Assembly (NCBI RefSeq): GCF_900102185.1 | Contig: NZ_LT629690.1 | Span: forward strand, 4,216,001 to 4,280,000 | Length of the DNA: 64,000 nucleotides | Reading direction: 5' to 3' | Source: Terriglobus roseus | GTDB taxonomy: Bacteria > Acidobacteriota > Terriglobia > Terriglobales > Acidobacteriaceae | In this document: in pieces, positions 31,865-40,724 of the stretch | Numbering within the stretch: position 1 is the stretch's first letter | Layout: each line of letters opens with the position of its first letter | Notes under the pieces: generated by a model | The model's input: only the letters and a program-made list of their open reading frames with translations | What the model was told of the DNA's origin: nothing | Databases searched by the model: none | Made by a program: the position numbers and the translations under genes

Positions 31865-32574
31865 GCGGCGGGGTAGTCTTCCACGGTGAGTTCGCGGACG
31901 CTGCCGTCGGCACCTGCGAGCAGAACACGTTCTGCCATGTTGAGGAACAAGCCATGTTCCACCACGCCGATGATGCTGCGGATCTCTGCGGCTGTCACTT
32001 CAGGATCAGCGATACCGCTGGAGGAGCAGTCGAGGAGGATGTTGCCTTCGTCGGTGATGTAGGGGCCGTTGCCGGATTTGTCCTGTCGGATCTTCGGTGT
32101 GAATCCTAGATCGCTCAGTTTTTCTGTCACCAGCGGAACGGCCATGGGGATGACCTCCACGGGTAGAGGGAATGCGCCGAGCTGCTTCACAAGCTTGCTG
32201 TCGTCGGCCACGATAATGAAACGCTTGCAGGCACTGGCGACGATCTTCTCGCGCAGCAGCTTGCCGCCTCCGCCCTTGATCAGTGCAAGGCCTGGGGCTA
32301 CTTCGTCGGCTCCGTCCACAGCGACGTCGATGGTGCTGTGGTGATCGAAGTCGGTGATGGGAATGCCGAGCTTGCGGCCCAGCACTTCACTGTCTTCCGA
32401 GGATGCGATGCCCTTGATGTCGAGGCCCTGCTGCACCTTCTCACCCAGCAACTGGATGAAGAGGGTTGCGGTGGAGCCGGAACCCAGGCCTACGACCATG
32501 CCGGGTTCGATGAAGCGGAGAGCGGCCTTGGCGGCTGCAAGTTTGGCGGCCTGTTGTGCTTGTGCGTCGGGCAT
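31861..32574 (-). CDS. rpiA: Ribose-5-phosphate isomerase A
   Basis: About 237 residues. RpiA interconverts ribose 5-phosphate and ribulose 5-phosphate in the pentose phosphate pathway. Motifs: VVGLGSGSTATLFIQLL (phosphate loop, about 28-44), VDGADEVAPGLALIKGGGG (catalytic Asp/Lys region, about 88-106) and KLLREKIVA (general base Glu, about 107-115). ATG 32574 is chosen because GAGGA lies 5-6 bases upstream; a TTG at 32586 adds four residues. The last 4 bp overlap the start of maf. Confidence 0.96.
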   Translation of the reverse strand: MPDAQAQQAAKLAAAKAALRFIEPGMVVGLGSGSTATLFIQLLGEKVQQGLDIKGIASSEDSEVLGRKLGIPITDFDHHSTIDVAVDGADEVAPGLALIKGGGGKLLREKIVASACKRFIIVADDSKLVKQLGAFPLPVEVIPMAVPLVTEKLSDLGFTPKIRQDKSGNGPYITDEGNILLDCSSSGIADPEVTAAEIRSIIGVVEHGLFLNMAERVLLAGADGSVRELTVEDYPAA

Positions 32575-32605
32575 GCGAGTCCTCAACGGTTATCGTATCG
32601 CGGCC

Positions 32606-34501
32606 TTAGTGGTCGATGTGCGCATTCGCGGCGCGACGGCATTCCTTGCTCATGCATCCAGCGGCTAGCGCTCGCAGTTTGTCTGGCGATAGCTTCCAGA
32701 CGGTGGCATTGTGCAGGCTGCTCATCAGGTCGCGCTCTGTGGCGCGGGCTTCACCTGCTTCGGTGCGCCAGTCTCTGGTGGCCTCCACCTCTGAAGCGCG
32801 TGGTGCCCATGCCTTGCGAAGATCAGTGAGCCGTTTCTCAATCAATGCTTCATCTGTCGCTTCGCCATGATTCGCTAACTGATAAGCGAGACTACGTTGT
32901 TCTCCCATTACCGACGTGGCGGTGAGGTGTTGGCGGAGCCATGCCAGTACCTGGGGTGGGTAGGGTTGGTGGAGTGCGTTGTAGATGGTCTCTGCCGGGT
33001 AGAAGGGGAGGCTGTTTGGGTTGGTGGTATGGTCCAGCATGGTGACGGCTTCGGCAGGGGCCATGCGCATCAGCACGGCAATCATGGTGCCGTCCTGGGC
33101 GTTGGCATTCCATCCAGCCTTGATCTGGGGCAGGATGGGCGGAGTGGCGTAGCGAGCGGCAAGGACAGCCTTGGCATTCCAGAGGGCGCCGCGGTTCCCC
33201 GGTGATGACTTCAGCTGCTCGGCGAGGCAGGTGTCTACTTCCTGCAGGCGGTCACCGTGCCATGCTGCGAGTGACGTGAGTTGGAGGGGATATCCGGGCG
33301 CGCATATGGCGTGCACGAGTATCTGCTTCTGCTCGTCACCGGCGGTGAGTTCCAGTGCGGCGATGACGGGTTCGCGGTCTGCCGGTGTCTTGTCCAGCGT
33401 GGCCTTCAGTGCGGGGATCAGGCGCGGGTCGCGCAGAGGTGGGTGCGCTGTCTGGAGGAGCATGCCCTGCATGATGTTGTTCATGTGGGGGAACTCTTCC
33501 ACGGCGTATTCGTGTGCCTGCTGCTTCTCCGCCTCCGTCAGGCCGGGGAACTCCAGTAGGTAATAGGCTCCAGTGGTGCGGCTTTCTCCGGTGCGTTGCG
33601 GCATGGAGGTTAGCAAGTCTTCCATGTCGCGGTTATGGGCGGCTATGAGTTGCTGCTCCGCTTCGGTGGGCTTCCTGGGCATCACGACCATCTGCCAGCC
33701 TTGCAGTGGCAGGTTGGCGATGAGGCGGCGGGTTTCGTCCATGGCTGAGGGTTCGTCCCAACGCGGTGGATTAGCAGGGTTGCGCCATGCAGCCTGCAGC
33801 AGTTCCAGTTGGTGTGGCAGGTTGCTTGTGGTGGCCATAGCGACGGGCATGAAGCTGCGGAAGTCCTCGTCTTCCGCCACGATCAGGCGCACCTTCTCTG
33901 TCAGTGCATCGTCACCCTGCAGTGCGGCGAGGCGGGCGAAGGCGGCCTGACGGATACGCTGTCCCATTACGCCTGCCGGGGCGTTGGCGACCTCGTTCTG
34001 TACCTGGCGGACGATGTCGGCTTCCATGCCTTTCGGCATTTCGTCCACGTCGATCTCCACGCCGTTGGTGAGCGTGGGGGGAATGGTGGTGGACTTCCCC
34101 ATGGTGCCGCCGCTGACGCGGTCCGCTGTGACGCGGATGGTGTAATGGCCGGGCTTGCGGAAGACGTAGCCGTCGTTGACGCGGATGGGGACGCGTTCGG
34201 CATGGCTGGTTAGCGTCTGCACACTGGCATAGTCGTGGCCGCTTTGGCCTCGCCACTGTATCCAGCCTTCGGCGGGCGTGATGCTTACCTTGTCCGACAA
34301 GTCGCCATAGTCCGTCCCGTTAAGCATCATGGGAGTTCCGCTGTTGTTGCGGTAGACCACATCGAGACGGATGGGTTCGCCAAGGTAGAAGTGGGTTTTT
34401 CCGTCGTGCGGTTCCAGCGTGACTTCCGGCATGGGAACGGTTTGTGCTGCGGCTGTGATTCCGATCGTGCAGAACAATGCGGCTGTCAGCGTAAAACGCA
34501 T
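32606..34501 (-). CDS. Large exported protein of unknown function
   Basis: A 631-residue protein with a signal peptide (MRFTLTAALFCTIGITAAAQ). Residues 25-165 look like an immunoglobulin-like beta domain (HFYLGEPIRLDVVYRNNSGT; KPGHYTIRVTADRVSGG). The remainder (about 170-631) is alpha-helical with repeated Leu/Ala pairs (RQAAFARLAALQGDDALTEK; HEYAVEEFPHMNNIMQ), resembling HEAT-type helical repeats but without a clear consensus. No catalytic motif is recognised. I infer a periplasmic scaffold or protein-binding role. It follows the mutarotase gene on the same strand by 75 bp. Confidence 0.75.
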   Translation of the reverse strand: MRFTLTAALFCTIGITAAAQTVPMPEVTLEPHDGKTHFYLGEPIRLDVVYRNNSGTPMMLNGTDYGDLSDKVSITPAEGWIQWRGQSGHDYASVQTLTSHAERVPIRVNDGYVFRKPGHYTIRVTADRVSGGTMGKSTTIPPTLTNGVEIDVDEMPKGMEADIVRQVQNEVANAPAGVMGQRIRQAAFARLAALQGDDALTEKVRLIVAEDEDFRSFMPVAMATTSNLPHQLELLQAAWRNPANPPRWDEPSAMDETRRLIANLPLQGWQMVVMPRKPTEAEQQLIAAHNRDMEDLLTSMPQRTGESRTTGAYYLLEFPGLTEAEKQQAHEYAVEEFPHMNNIMQGMLLQTAHPPLRDPRLIPALKATLDKTPADREPVIAALELTAGDEQKQILVHAICAPGYPLQLTSLAAWHGDRLQEVDTCLAEQLKSSPGNRGALWNAKAVLAARYATPPILPQIKAGWNANAQDGTMIAVLMRMAPAEAVTMLDHTTNPNSLPFYPAETIYNALHQPYPPQVLAWLRQHLTATSVMGEQRSLAYQLANHGEATDEALIEKRLTDLRKAWAPRASEVEATRDWRTEAGEARATERDLMSSLHNATVWKLSPDKLRALAAGCMSKECRRAANAHIDH

Positions 34502-34576
34502 ACAGGCGAAGTCTCCCTTGGTGTGAGAAGAGACTTCGCCTGTGAGTGGTTTGTTATCCGTGCGGAAGATGAAAAT

Positions 34577-35512
34577 TTACAGCGATGTGACGGAGATGGC
34601 CATGGCCATGCCGTGGGTGGCACCGGGTTCCAAGGTGATGCGGTCGTCGGCTGCGTTCACTACCTCTACGCAGGCGAAGTGCTCCCAGCTATCCTCGGCC
34701 AGATCCGGGAAGTTGGGCGTGAGTACCGTCCAGGGATTCCACACCACGGTGCTGTGCGAACCGGTCTTGAGGATGTGGATGGCGCGGTGGTTTGCGGGAT
34801 CCTGCAGGATGAGCGGCTCGCTGGTGTTCACGTGGAGCTGGTCCACGTCGCGGCTGAAGGCCAGTTCCGTCTCACGCTGCACCTTGCGGGTGAGGTTGTC
34901 GCGCTTGTCGATGTATGTGCTGCCGCGCAGGCCCAGCACGCGTACTGCGTGGATGTTGCCGATGGCGAAGTAGGTGTGGAAGCCCTCTTCGAACGGCACG
35001 GCTTCCTTGCTGCGGTTGGTGACGGAGAGCGTCATGTGCAACTCCTTACCGATGCGGAACTCCAGCGTGGCGTGGAAGTCGGGAAAGCCGAATGCCTTTG
35101 CCTGCTCGTCTTCGGGCAGCGAGAGGGTGACCTCTACTTCGCCGGTGGGATCGAGGTGGACGCGATCGACGGTCCAGACTGTGGTGCGGGCGAAGCCGTG
35201 CATGGGCGAGGTGGTGCCGTGTGCCGCGTCGTATTCGGAGGCGTTCCAGCGCGGTCCGAACCACGGGAAGAGGACAGGAATGCCACCACGGATAGGCTTG
35301 CCTGCTGTGAGAGGCGACTTGGGCGACAAGTACAGCACGGGATTGCCGCCACGCGGTGTCCACTGCGTGAGGTGTGCGCCGTAGAGATAGAGCGTGGCGT
35401 CCGAAGCGGCTGTGGCGATGCGCATCTTCGGCAGGCCGGGCTCGTCTTCAGTGAAGGTGATGTGATCGCGGATGGCGAATTTCGAGTTCAGTTCAGCAAT
35501 GGTCTGCGGCAT
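34577..35512 (-). CDS. D-hexose-6-phosphate mutarotase (aldose 1-epimerase fold)
   Basis: A 311-residue protein of the YeaD-like branch of galactose mutarotases, which interconvert alpha and beta anomers of hexose phosphates. The beta-supersandwich landmarks are present: PIRGGIPVLFPWFGPR (about 75-90), MHGFARTTVW (catalytic His, about 105) and EEGFHTYFAIGNIHAVRV (second His, about 178-195). The C-terminal Glu base fits CVEVVNAADDRI. ATG 35512 (MPQTIAEL) is preferred; the purine-rich GGGGGAGGGG about 13 bases upstream comes from the head of repeat copy C and may double as the ribosome site. Confidence 0.9.
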   Translation of the reverse strand: MPQTIAELNSKFAIRDHITFTEDEPGLPKMRIATAASDATLYLYGAHLTQWTPRGGNPVLYLSPKSPLTAGKPIRGGIPVLFPWFGPRWNASEYDAAHGTTSPMHGFARTTVWTVDRVHLDPTGEVEVTLSLPEDEQAKAFGFPDFHATLEFRIGKELHMTLSVTNRSKEAVPFEEGFHTYFAIGNIHAVRVLGLRGSTYIDKRDNLTRKVQRETELAFSRDVDQLHVNTSEPLILQDPANHRAIHILKTGSHSTVVWNPWTVLTPNFPDLAEDSWEHFACVEVVNAADDRITLEPGATHGMAMAISVTSL

Positions 35513-35517
35513 GGTGT

Positions 35518-35757
35518 GGGTGACCCCTCCCCCTATCATTTCGCAAAATCGTCTTATTGTGGGAGTTACGGTTGGGGTATCCCCTAAAATCGTCTTCTGA
35601 TTGGGGTTAGGGGCAAAATCGTCTTTCTAAAGGAGTTAGGGCCACACTGAGCGTGGCCCTAACCGGCACTACTTCTATTTTAGTGATTTGGCGGAAATAC
35701 CATGCCAACTGTATTTCTTTTGGTTTCTTGTGGTTACGTGGTTTGGGGGCTTGACAG
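35518..35757 (+). repeat. Dispersed repeat, copy C (three-unit element)
   Basis: A 240-bp element. The head is GACCCCTCCCCCT and the units begin at 35545 (AAAATCGTCTTATTG), 35586 (AAAATCGTCTTCTGA) and 35615 (AAAATCGTCTTTCTA), with steps of 41 and 29. A perfect hairpin follows: GTTAGGGCCAC (35635-35645) and GTGGCCCTAAC (35653-35663), 11 bp with a 7-base loop. The conserved tail is CTATTTTAGTGA, GGAAATACCATGCCA and CTTGACAG. It occupies the gap between the mutarotase start and the GAF gene; only 35758-35851 remains outside it, with nothing recognised. Confidence 0.9.
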
Positions 35758-35851
35758 CGACTTTCTGGCGCTGTTTCCTGGATGCCATTGAACCTGATCT
35801 TCGGATGCGATCCGGTTGATAGGAATTGGTACGCCTGTCGAAAGCGATTGC

Positions 35852-36658
35852 TCAACCCGGATGGGACGTTCCCAGAGGAAGGGAGAGAAGTTCCTTCACC
35901 AGACCCGAGAGACGCTGGATGTCGTTGGAGAGCCCCTCGCCCAGAGCTTTTTGATCGCAGTCCGATGAGCCGTTCGCGATTAGAAACGCGGCGTTGGTCA
36001 TGCTCTGCAGCGGGTTGTTGATCTTATGGGCAAGCTCATTGGCAACATATGCGGCTGCTGCTGCTCTCTCCTGCGCAATCAGTCGTGCCTGTTGCTTTTG
36101 GTGCCGATAACCCATGGCCGCGAAGTCAGCGAGCATGGTCATCAAGCGCGCATCCGTCTCATCGAACGCTTCAGTTCGACCGTGCGCCATGACGAAGATC
36201 GTTCCTCTTGTATCTTCCGTAGTCCATGGAAGAAGGATGCCATCCGTTACAAGCGGAGCTTCCACGCCAAGGATGTCGAAGAACTTCTTCGATACCGTGA
36301 AGTGTTGGGCGTGACCGCGCTTGAGACAGAGACCACATGCGCTTGGTTCGCGCGGCAAGATCGCGTTCAGAAAGCCTGAATAGGCACCGGCGGTGGCGAT
36401 CCAATGCCAATATGCCAGATCGCTGCCATCTTCTCTCTGAATGCTGATACCAGCGCTGTCTGCACCGCAAAGGTCGACTGCGGAACTCACTAGTTCCTGC
36501 AGGATGGTTTCCGGATGATCGACCAGGGCTTTGGAGAGGCGTTGAAGACCAGCCATCTGCGCTTCAATGTCACGAGTATTCAGGTGCCTGGAGGCAAATG
36601 CTTTGTCGGTCCTCAAGTCGAGGACCTCTAGTCCGGTTTCCTCGACGGTTATTTCCAT
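35852..36658 (-). CDS. GAF-domain protein with histidine-kinase H-box but no ATPase domain
   Basis: A 268-residue protein starting MEITVEETGLEVLDLR. A GAF sensory domain spans about 45-190 (SAVDLCGADSAGISIQRED; TEDTRGTIFVMAHGRTEAFD). It is followed by a DHp-like helix with VANELAHKINNPLQSMTNAA, where the His precedes K-I-N-N-P as in histidine kinases. The protein ends about 45 residues later (LVKELLSLPLG), so no HATPase_c domain exists; the remaining 94 bp before repeat copy C encode none in any frame. It may be phosphorylated by a partner kinase, act as a dimerising adaptor, or be a truncated kinase. A longer frame to 36802 has an unlikely N-terminus. Confidence 0.8.
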   Translation of the reverse strand: MEITVEETGLEVLDLRTDKAFASRHLNTRDIEAQMAGLQRLSKALVDHPETILQELVSSAVDLCGADSAGISIQREDGSDLAYWHWIATAGAYSGFLNAILPREPSACGLCLKRGHAQHFTVSKKFFDILGVEAPLVTDGILLPWTTEDTRGTIFVMAHGRTEAFDETDARLMTMLADFAAMGYRHQKQQARLIAQERAAAAAYVANELAHKINNPLQSMTNAAFLIANGSSDCDQKALGEGLSNDIQRLSGLVKELLSLPLGTSHPG

Positions 36659-36882
36659 GCAAATGATTATGGACCCACACGATGTGGGCGCGATGGAATT
36701 ATTGGTATGGAACCGCAGCTCGCTTTTTGGATATGGCAAGCTCCATCGTTCCAGCAAAACTCTCGCGGCGCATTGCATTCCATCGAGTGGTAAAACTCCC
36801 AAACGGCTTCCATCAGATTTACCTCTGCGTGGTGCGATTCAGATTGAGTGGTTTCAACGAAGGCAGCGCTGTGTGGCGACAG

Positions 36883-37878
36883 TCACGTCTGGTGGGTTGA
36901 GCTTCGCTTTCGTATCGTCCATTCAAGACCAATCGCTACCACCAACAAGACAATAGAGAGCGTAGTCATAGCGGCGAAGTGCTGTGCCGCGACTACGTAT
37001 AGCGCGCCCACAAAGGCGAGAAGCATGCACGAAGCGAGAGGCGGATTGCCGAAGATTCGTTTGACCACTTGAAGACCCGTTCGAGAGAAGATCAACAAAC
37101 CCACTGCGAATATGGCCAGCAGAGCAATTTGGTATTTGGGCGTGAGAGGTACGTTGATGATTGCGTGGGCAATCATGGATGGGATCAATGACCGTGTGTA
37201 TGCGAAAACAACTCCGAGCCCGATAGCAAGGCACAACAGACTGAGCACCATTCCTACGTTGTAAGCATTCGGAATGAGGTACTGCTTATGTGCAAAGACA
37301 AATAGGCAGGACGTACCCAGGATGGCTGGAGCGTTGCCCCAATCTTCCGCAAGACGTCGCTGGTAGTAGCCCCGGAAGAGCAGCTCCTCCAGAACCGGGA
37401 CCACTGCGTAACTGGATATGCCGGCGAACAGCCAAAATTGCCATCGTTGCCATGAGGTGTCGAAGAAGGCTTGTCGCCAGGGAGCCATGGCGCCGAGAGG
37501 GTGAACGACATCGACCAACGACAGGATGAGTACTGGCCATTCACAAAGACACGCTGTGGCGAGGCCCGCAACAATGAGCCACTTCATGGAGTGACCGGCT
37601 CGCGTGAGTCCGTACGCCGTGGGGCCGCGACGTCGATACCACCAGTTCAACGGGACGATGAGCGCGAAGTACGATCCGTATTGGAGAAGCCAGATGAGCA
37701 GTAAGCGGCGGCTGGCGAGCAAGAGATCGGCGTTCGTGGTGTGGTTGGTGAGCAGTGCGAAGGGATTCGAAATGGAAACTATGTGGAAACGGGTGAGCAG
37801 GTCGATCAGGCGATCTTCAAGCGCGCCTGCCGCAAGGTAGACCCCGAGTACTTCGAGCAGAGCAGCGATCCGTTTCAA
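36883..37878 (-). CDS. CPBP family intramembrane metalloprotease
   Basis: A 331-residue, strongly hydrophobic protein with about eight membrane spans. CPBP (Rce1/Abi-like) motifs are intact: VLEELLFRGYYQRRL (Glu-Glu and Arg, about 165-180), LFVFAHKQYL (FxxxH, about 195) and SLIPSMIAHAIIN (HxxxN, about 237). The family cleaves near the C-terminus of prenylated or other membrane proteins, and in some bacteria protects against self-made bacteriocins. No substrate gene is evident nearby. It ends 18 residues after a basic cluster (RKRSSTHQT). Confidence 0.9.
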   Translation of the reverse strand: MKRIAALLEVLGVYLAAGALEDRLIDLLTRFHIVSISNPFALLTNHTTNADLLLASRRLLLIWLLQYGSYFALIVPLNWWYRRRGPTAYGLTRAGHSMKWLIVAGLATACLCEWPVLILSLVDVVHPLGAMAPWRQAFFDTSWQRWQFWLFAGISSYAVVPVLEELLFRGYYQRRLAEDWGNAPAILGTSCLFVFAHKQYLIPNAYNVGMVLSLLCLAIGLGVVFAYTRSLIPSMIAHAIINVPLTPKYQIALLAIFAVGLLIFSRTGLQVVKRIFGNPPLASCMLLAFVGALYVVAAQHFAAMTTLSIVLLVVAIGLEWTIRKRSSTHQT

Positions 37879-38026
37879 GCGCTTCGCCCCCGACCAGCTG
37901 ACTATAGCAAGACAACGTCACTTTCTTGTGGAGACATTGTTCTGGTTCGCGTTTGACGATATGCCGCGCGACACGACGCAGGTGTTGCTCCGAGGATTAT
38001 CCTTGCAACGGGAGCGTGGCGAGCGA

Positions 38027-38902
38027 GTGGATATCGATGATCTAAGGATATTGAACTCTGTTGCGAAGCACGGAAGTATGAATCGTGCGGCTGCTGCGCT
38101 TCACATGGTTCAGTCGAGTGTGACGGCGCGTATACGTCAGCTGGAAGATGAGCTGGGTGTATCTCTCTTTGTGCGTCATAGTCGCGGCGTTAGATTGAGC
38201 GAGGCGGGAGAGCGTCTGCTTTCGTACTCGGGCCGCATTGATGCTCTGTTTCAAGAGGCTGTTGCGGCTGTGAAGGAAGACGGTGTTCCTAAAGGAACGT
38301 TGCGCATCGGTTCGACGGAGCCTACTGTTTCATTTCGTTTGCCGTCGGTGCTTGCTGCTTATGCCAAGCGATATCCTGCGGTTTCATTAACTGTGACGAC
38401 GGGTAACAGTTCGGAGTTGATACGGCAGGTGGTCGATCAGAGTTTGGATGGAGCGTTTGTTGCTGGGCCTGTGGCAAACCCGTTGCTCACCGAGGAGCCT
38501 ATGTTTCGTGAGGAGTTGGCGCTGGTCACTCAAGCGTCTACGCGAAGCATTGACGATCTTCGTAGCGCGCAGGAGGTTAAGGCGATTGTGCTTGCTGAGG
38601 GTTGTTCCTATGGTGAGTTGATCAACAACGTACTCAGTGGCTATGGCATCAAGCATCAGGTGCTTCCGCTGGCTTCGTTCGATGCGATTCGTAGCTTTGT
38701 GCAATCGGGTATCGGCATCACCGTACTGCCGAAGGAAATTCTTGCTGCATCGTGGAAGGATGCGGCTGTGGCTGTGCATGAGCTTCCAGCAGCAATGGCG
38801 CAGGTGGAAACGGTTTTCATTCGCAGGGCTGATAGTTCCAATCGCAGTGCGCTTGAGGCGTTTCTGTTGCTTAGTCGCGCTTCTTCGAACCTTGATGGAT
38901 AG
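38027..38902 (+). CDS. LysR family transcriptional regulator
   Basis: A 291-residue LysR protein. The winged HTH is at the start: VDIDDLRILNSVAKHGSMNR, AAAALHMVQSSVTARIRQLE and LFVRHSRGVRLSEAG. The effector domain (about 90-285) begins GTLRIGSTEPTVSFRLPSVL. GTG 38027 is preferred over an upstream ATG at 37928 since the HTH should begin within a few residues of the start. It lies upstream of and in the same direction as an SDR gene and a RidA gene, which it may regulate. The effector is unknown. Confidence 0.9.
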   Translation: MDIDDLRILNSVAKHGSMNRAAAALHMVQSSVTARIRQLEDELGVSLFVRHSRGVRLSEAGERLLSYSGRIDALFQEAVAAVKEDGVPKGTLRIGSTEPTVSFRLPSVLAAYAKRYPAVSLTVTTGNSSELIRQVVDQSLDGAFVAGPVANPLLTEEPMFREELALVTQASTRSIDDLRSAQEVKAIVLAEGCSYGELINNVLSGYGIKHQVLPLASFDAIRSFVQSGIGITVLPKEILAASWKDAAVAVHELPAAMAQVETVFIRRADSSNRSALEAFLLLSRASSNLDG

Positions 38903-39083
38903 CCGCAGGAGCTATCGTGTTTTTCGATAGTAGCTCTCAGAAAATCTCGTGACGCGCTACTGCCCTGTTCTCTCATCTAGTGTCCAGTACGAACGCTGCA
39001 AGCGCTTCGGATGACTGAACGATGTGTGAGTCTCCATGAATCGCTGCTGTGTCCGCACGCAAATGCACTCACAGGAGTTGATC

Positions 39084-39806
39084 ATGGCAAGCAAAGGAAC
39101 AGTTATCGTGACGGGAGGCTCGCAGGGTATTGGAGCAGCTGTCGTTCATTCATTTTTGAAGCAGGGCTATAACGTTGTGGCGACGTCGCGGAATGTGAGC
39201 CAGGCTGGCTTTGCGCCGTCAGAGAATCTGGCGCTCGTTGATGGGGATATTGCTCAGGAAGCAACCGCTAAGGCTGTGGTGGAAACGGCGGTTTCGCGCT
39301 TCGGTTCAGTGGATCATCTTGTGGCTAACGCTGGCATCTTTATCTCGAAGCCCTTTGTCGATTACACCGCTGAAGACTTTAAGTCGCTGGTGTCGACCAA
39401 TGTTGAAGGCTTCCTCTACGTTACGCAGTTTGCAGTGAAGCAGATGCTGGCTCAGGGTAAGGGCGGTAGCGTCACTGGTATCACTACTTCTATGGTTGCT
39501 AACCCGAATGCGGCGATCGGCGCTTCTGTGGCGATGATTACGAAGGGCGGCGTGACCGCAGCGCTGCTGAACCTAGCAAGCGAATACGCGAAGCAGCATA
39601 TTCGTTTCAACGCTGTTGCTCCCGGCATTGTGGATACGCCCATGCACGCGAACAATCCGAAGGACTTTCTCAAGACGCTGTCGCCGATGGGGACGATTTC
39701 TTCCTCGCAGGATATTGCAGATGCTGTTGTGTATCTGACCGAGGCGAAGAACGTTACGGGCGAAGTTCTGCATGTTGATGGCGGTTCGCACGTTGGAAGC
39801 TGGTAA
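39084..39806 (+). CDS. SDR family oxidoreductase lacking the catalytic Tyr
   Basis: A 240-residue SDR. Cofactor-binding TGGSQGIGAAVV sits at about 11-22 and ANAGIF at about 86. The catalytic segment reads GASVAMITKGGVTAALLNLA: the Lys is present, but the residue four before it is Ala, not Tyr, so the Y-x3-K dyad is incomplete. The Ser is seen in ITTSMVANP. A divergent SDR subgroup has this pattern (ALASLTKGG-like), so it is probably real biology rather than error. ATG 39084 follows AGGAG by 7 bases. It ends 4 bp before the RidA gene, so the two are coupled. Confidence 0.88.
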   Translation: MASKGTVIVTGGSQGIGAAVVHSFLKQGYNVVATSRNVSQAGFAPSENLALVDGDIAQEATAKAVVETAVSRFGSVDHLVANAGIFISKPFVDYTAEDFKSLVSTNVEGFLYVTQFAVKQMLAQGKGGSVTGITTSMVANPNAAIGASVAMITKGGVTAALLNLASEYAKQHIRFNAVAPGIVDTPMHANNPKDFLKTLSPMGTISSSQDIADAVVYLTEAKNVTGEVLHVDGGSHVGSW

Positions 39807-39810
39807 TCGT

Positions 39811-40290
39811 ATGAACGCCGAGATCGTTTCAGCGGAAAAGAGAATCGTTGAACTTGGGATCGATATGCCTCCAGCGCCGCAACCGCTGGGGGCCTACACC
39901 GAAACCGTTCAGAGCGGACGCCTGGTTTATGTGACAGGAACGCTTCCCGTTGTTGCAGGAAAGCTGCAGTACACCGGCACGCTTGGTAAGGAGATTGACC
40001 TTATCGATGGACGGAAGGCTGCGAGGCTTGCGGCGTTGAATTCCCTTGCGGCGGTTCGTGAGCATCTTGGATCTTTGGATCGTATTGTGAGGGTTCTGAA
40101 AACCGAGGTTTACCTTGCTACGACGGATGAGTTCGTGGCGATGCAGCCGAGGATTGCGGATGGAGCATCGCAATTGCTGCTGGATGTCTTTGGAGACAAG
40201 GGGCTTTCCGTGCGAAAGATCATGGGCGTTGCAAGCATGCCGCTGCACGCGCCGGTGATGGTGGAGTTGTTGTTTGAGGTGGATGGCTAG
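39811..40290 (+). CDS. RidA/YjgF/YER057c family protein, long subgroup
   Basis: A 159-residue RidA-family protein, longer than the 128-residue canonical RidA and like the cd02199-type subgroup. It starts MNAEIVSAEKRIVELGIDMP and includes GAYTETVQSGRLVYVTGTLP. The end VASMPLHAPVMVELLFEV is the family's last strand. The canonical Arg-105 site is not clearly retained. RidA deaminates reactive 2-aminoacrylate; the function of this subgroup is uncertain. ATG 39811 lies 4 bp after the SDR stop, which suggests coupled expression under LysR control. Confidence 0.88.
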   Translation: MNAEIVSAEKRIVELGIDMPPAPQPLGAYTETVQSGRLVYVTGTLPVVAGKLQYTGTLGKEIDLIDGRKAARLAALNSLAAVREHLGSLDRIVRVLKTEVYLATTDEFVAMQPRIADGASQLLLDVFGDKGLSVRKIMGVASMPLHAPVMVELLFEVDG

Positions 40291-40724
40291 TTCTTCAAGT
40301 TGGGACTTCTCCAAGCGATAGAAGTCGTTTGGGCTGATTTCCCGCAACGGCGTTTCTATGAACTTGCGTGAATCCGTTGAGACGACGTTCCAGGTTCGTT
40401 CCATTCAGCATCTCGAACCCCAAAATCTGGTCGTCTCAGTGCATTCCGATCGTTGGTGCATTTCCGATTGGCCTACACTATGCTGACCCTTCTCGTCTCT
40501 AGTCCATTCGGGTTTCTCCTCTAGACGAACGTGGAGTTGTACGACAGTTCGTCTGGTGTGAGAATGTTCAAACGCTAAAGCAAACGAGCGCTGTTTCGGA
40601 ACGTTCCGAAATATCGATATGAGGTGAGAACCATGCTTCTGCTTCAATCGTGTCGAGGACGGAACATGCCCCCTCACGTTTCGGTGACCTCACAGGGGCC
40701 TGAAGATGTCAGATCACTGGACCT
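40291..40724. other. Intergenic region with no convincing gene
   Basis: 434 bp. Short frames exist on both strands, but none has protein-like composition or a recognisable motif. No hairpin with a T-run was seen. Confidence 0.4.

Noticed and set aside
34235-35587. A 450-codon plus-strand frame
   Set aside because: It is antisense to the mutarotase and the end of the large exported gene, with no recognisable domain.
40405-40677. A 90-codon minus-strand frame
   Set aside because: Arg/His/Gln-rich and without a ribosome site; no motif and no coding signature.
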